From Elusimicrobiota bacterium (GTDB lineage: Bacteria; Elusimicrobiota; Elusimicrobia; O2-12-FULL-59-9): a DNA stretch of 7,259 nucleotides. The notes below the pieces were generated by a model that had not been told where the DNA came from, searched no databases, and saw nothing but the letters and a program-made list of their open reading frames with translations. A program made the position numbers and the translations under genes. Below are positions 5,319 through 7,259 of this stretch, in pieces (position 1 is the first letter of the stretch; the number at the start of each line of letters is the position of its first letter). The stretch covers positions 1 to 7,259 of the forward strand of contig JACQRQ010000103.1 in the NCBI GenBank assembly GCA_016206405.1, given 5' to 3'.

Positions 5319-7259
5319 CGAATTACCTTTTCCATCTCTCCTAAAATCTCTTTGAGCTCCGCCGCCATCGGCGAGCCTGCAACGCCTCCGTCGGCGGAGG
5401 CCGGACCATCCTCCGGGGGGGCGAAGCGCAGGCTGTCGAGGCTTTCCCACGCCTCCTTGAGGCGCTGCAGCTTGTCTGCGGGGCAGCGGGGATTTCTTTT
5501 CAAGACCGCCGAGCTGATCTCTTTCCAAGTGAGCCCGTGGCCGGGCAGGTTGAGCTTGTCGGCGAGATATCCCCGCAGGGATTCCGCCAAAATCTCGGCG
5601 GCGCCCTCCCGCTCGCGCAAACGCCGCGCGGCGTCGATGCCGGCCGCGGCTTTGGCGTAGGCTTGGCGGGCGCGCAGTTTGACGGGATTCTTGTTGCGCC
5701 AGCGCGCCCATCCGGCCAGCAACAGATTGGCCGCGAACAAAACCCCCGCGGCGGCGGCATGGGCGCGGCGCGGGGCGGCCAGGGAAGCCAGAGTCTCGGC
5801 CAGGGCCGCCGAGCCCGGCTTTTCCTTGATGAAATGGATGTCCTCCGCGCCTGGGGTGATGGAGGCGGGGGCCGTTGCGCCCGCCGAGACGCTCGCGCCC
5901 GGTGGATGGGCGCCGGGGCGGACCGTCACTTTCATCGCGGCGCTGCGCAGGCTTGCGTAGCGCCTTTGCTCCGGGTCGAAATAACTGAAAGGGATTTCGG
6001 GAAATTCGATGAGGCCGGAATTTCTGGCCACCATCACCGTCTTGAAGGTCTTTGAACCCTGCACGATGTCGTCGGCTTTGTTCAAGTTGATGGAATGCAC
6101 CGTGTCGAAACCCCTGAACGCCGGCAATTCCGGAAGCTTGGGCCCGAACACCGTTTTCAGGTTGCCCTGGCCTTCGACGGTCAGGGATAAGTTGACGGCG
6201 TCCCCGACATTGAGCTCCTTCTTGTCGAGGGCGGCGACAAGCCTGTACTTGCCGACGGCGCCGGAAAAGCCAGCCGGCTTGCCGCTTTCAGGCAAAGGCT
6301 CTATGAGCAGCGTCACGGGATCGGATTTGATCTCCTGCGTCCGCGCGGCGTAAGCGCCCCCGCTGAAAAATTGTTGAAAAAAGTCGGCGGCGAAGGGGTC
6401 GAAATCCGAGGGTCTTTGCACCTGGCAGCGCACCGTGGCCGGAGAGATGGTCTTGGCGCCCGGGGTGCTGGAGAACAACGCCGTTTTGACCTCCATGACG
6501 AGGTAGGGCCTGCCCCCGATGTCCGCGCGGTACGTTCTGACGGGCGGCAAATCCTCGCTGAAAAAGCCGCTTAAGTCCGGCGGCACATACTCCGGATTTC
6601 CGAGGAGATTGACCGAGGTGTGGAAACGGACGGTCAGCATGACCTGCTCGTTGACGTACGCCTTTTTTTTGTCCACGGCGGCGGCGGCAAACAGCGGCGG
6701 TTGCTGCCCCTGCGCCGGCGCGACCCCGGGTGCGGCGCCCTGGGACCCAGGCGCCCCGGAGGGGCGTGGGGAGCTCGACACGCCGCTCTGCGGCTCCACT
6801 CGCCCCTTGCCTCCGGCAGGGGGTCGGGTACCCGGAGGCGCCGGTGGCGCGGCGGCACCCTGCGCAGAGCTTCGGGTACCCGGAGGCGCCGGTGGCGCGG
6901 CGGCGTTGGGTCTTAAGACGGTGATCGTCATCGGGGCGGTTTGAAATACTTTTCCGCTGACCTTCACGGCGATGGGGCCGATCTCCGATTTTCCGACAAA
7001 GCGCGGAACCAGCACGTAATTGTATTGAAGAGAGGCTGAGACTTGCCCGTTGACCATTGAAAAATTTTGGCTTCTTCCGGAGGAATAGAGGCTGAAATTG
7101 GGAAGCGAAGGCATCTCCGGCTCCGGGATGTTGTTGCTGTTGCCCGAAATCTGGACATAGAGAAGTATCTGGTCGTTGAGGCTGACGGTCTCTTTGTCCA
7201 CGGAGGCGCTGATTTGGATTTCTTGCGCGGCGGCTGAAGGCAGGCATGCGGACGCCAGC
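5315..7259 (-). CDS. batD: BatD-family exported protein, 5'-truncated by the window edge
   Basis: The open frame runs to the window edge, so the N-terminus is missing; 647 residues are visible (residue 1 = codon ending at 7258). The first visible residues look like the end of a signal peptide (CLPSAAA before Gln12), followed by QEIQISASVDKETVSLND. This is the typical start of a BatD domain, so the GTG at 7201 is internal, not the start. Three Ig-like repeats begin with similar motifs: SVDKETVSLNDQ (19-30), AVDKKKAYVNEQ (194-205) and ALDKKELNVGDA (343-354). A Pro/Ala/Gly-rich linker (117-189) separates domains 1 and 2. A transmembrane helix lies at about 500-518, followed by an Arg-rich, probably cytoplasmic helical tail (520-647). 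In studied systems BatD belongs to a MoxR ATPase/VWA-domain (Bat, 'aerotolerance') cluster. BatA/BatB and MoxR would be expected upstream, outside the window. The TGA overlaps the batE ATG. Confidence 0.87.
   Translation of the reverse strand, partial: LASACLPSAAAQEIQISASVDKETVSLNDQILLYVQISGNSNNIPEPEMPSLPNFSLYSSGRSQNFSMVNGQVSASLQYNYVLVPRFVGKSEIGPIAVKVSGKVFQTAPMTITVLRPNAAAPPAPPGTRSSAQGAAAPPAPPGTRPPAGGKGRVEPQSGVSSSPRPSGAPGSQGAAPGVAPAQGQQPPLFAAAAVDKKKAYVNEQVMLTVRFHTSVNLLGNPEYVPPDLSGFFSEDLPPVRTYRADIGGRPYLVMEVKTALFSSTPGAKTISPATVRCQVQRPSDFDPFAADFFQQFFSGGAYAARTQEIKSDPVTLLIEPLPESGKPAGFSGAVGKYRLVAALDKKELNVGDAVNLSLTVEGQGNLKTVFGPKLPELPAFRGFDTVHSINLNKADDIVQGSKTFKTVMVARNSGLIEFPEIPFSYFDPEQRRYASLRSAAMKVTVRPGAHPPGASVSAGATAPASITPGAEDIHFIKEKPGSAALAETLASLAAPRRAHAAAAGVLFAANLLLAGWARWRNKNPVKLRARQAYAKAAAGIDAARRLREREGAAEILAESLRGYLADKLNLPGHGLTWKEISSAVLKRNPRCPADKLQRLKEAWESLDSLRFAPPEDGPASADGGVAGSPMAAELKEILGEMEKVIR
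6740..6766. repeat. Adjacent perfect palindromes within the batD linker
   Basis: CTGGG-A-CCCAG occupies 6740-6750 and CGCCCC-GGA-GGGGCG occupies 6752-6766, back to back. Nearby are GCCGC-TCT-GCGGC (6782-6794) and the arms GCCTCCGG (6809-6816) / CCGGAGGC (6832-6839). All lie in the part of batD that encodes the Pro/Ala-rich linker. Confidence 0.7.
6824..6904. repeat. 33-bp perfect direct repeat in the batD linker
   Basis: The 33-bp block at 6824-6856 recurs identically at 6872-6904, 48 bp apart and therefore in frame. Each copy encodes AAAPPAPPGTR (residues 119-129 and 135-145). Each contains the perfect palindrome CGGGTACCCG (6825-6834 and 6873-6882) and a GGCGCC. The 15 bp between the copies are unrelated. 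Identity at third codon positions points to a recent duplication. Confidence 0.85.

Noticed and set aside
5319..5711. N-terminal extension of batE to 5711
   Set aside because: It lies wholly inside batD in another frame, is Arg/Gly/Pro-rich low-complexity sequence, and the ATG at 5318 has both the ATGA coupling and a signal peptide.
7199..7201. GTG as the start of batD
   Set aside because: The frame stays open to the window edge and encodes the end of a signal peptide plus QEIQISAS, the normal beginning of the first BatD domain.
6288..7247. Long minus-strand open frame of 319 codons overlapping batD
   Set aside because: It is an Arg/Gly-rich shadow frame caused by high GC; the batD frame carries the recognisable domains.

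Overview
The window is a GC-rich bacterial chromosomal segment with every credible gene on the minus strand, so transcription runs from position 7259 towards position 1. There are six protein-coding genes (one cut by the right edge), no RNA genes seen, and one substantial non-coding stretch (2723-3125). Several products have Sec-type signal peptides, and one pair matches the BatD/BatE family known from Bacteroidota, spirochaetes and other Gram-negative lineages. This suggests a diderm bacterium, possibly of a less-studied phylum (an Elusimicrobiota-like organism is only a guess); no marker gene here fixes the taxonomy.

Right half (7259 to 3126), one apparent transcription unit: a 5'-truncated batD (large exported protein with Ig-like domains and a C-terminal membrane anchor), then batE (signal peptide, TPR repeats, two membrane segments, SH3-like domain) starting inside an ATGA overlap with batD, then aspA (aspartate ammonia-lyase) 24 nt further on behind a strong Shine-Dalgarno. 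BatD and BatE probably act together at the inner membrane and periplasm. AspA is a cytoplasmic enzyme making fumarate and ammonia from aspartate, and its link to the Bat genes is only positional.

Middle (2723-3125): about 400 bp without a gene. It holds two arrays of a degenerate 8-bp unit (GTGRTARA) in opposite orientation, the right one starting 6 nt after the aspA stop. They share at least two perfect inverted matches (27 bp and 20 bp) that cross each other, so alternative hairpins are possible. Between the arrays and the next gene lie two small hairpins and a candidate extended -10 promoter. This is the most unusual structure in the window.

Left half (2722 to 3), a second apparent unit: a small exported protein of unknown function (208 aa), an M24-family metallopeptidase with all five metal ligands (GTG start, 19 nt gap), and an exported protein of unknown function (295 aa) whose ATG lies one base after the peptidase stop. 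The tight spacing suggests co-expression, but no shared pathway can be named from the sequence.

A second oddity is the Pro/Ala-rich linker in batD, whose DNA is packed with perfect palindromes and a 33-bp direct repeat.
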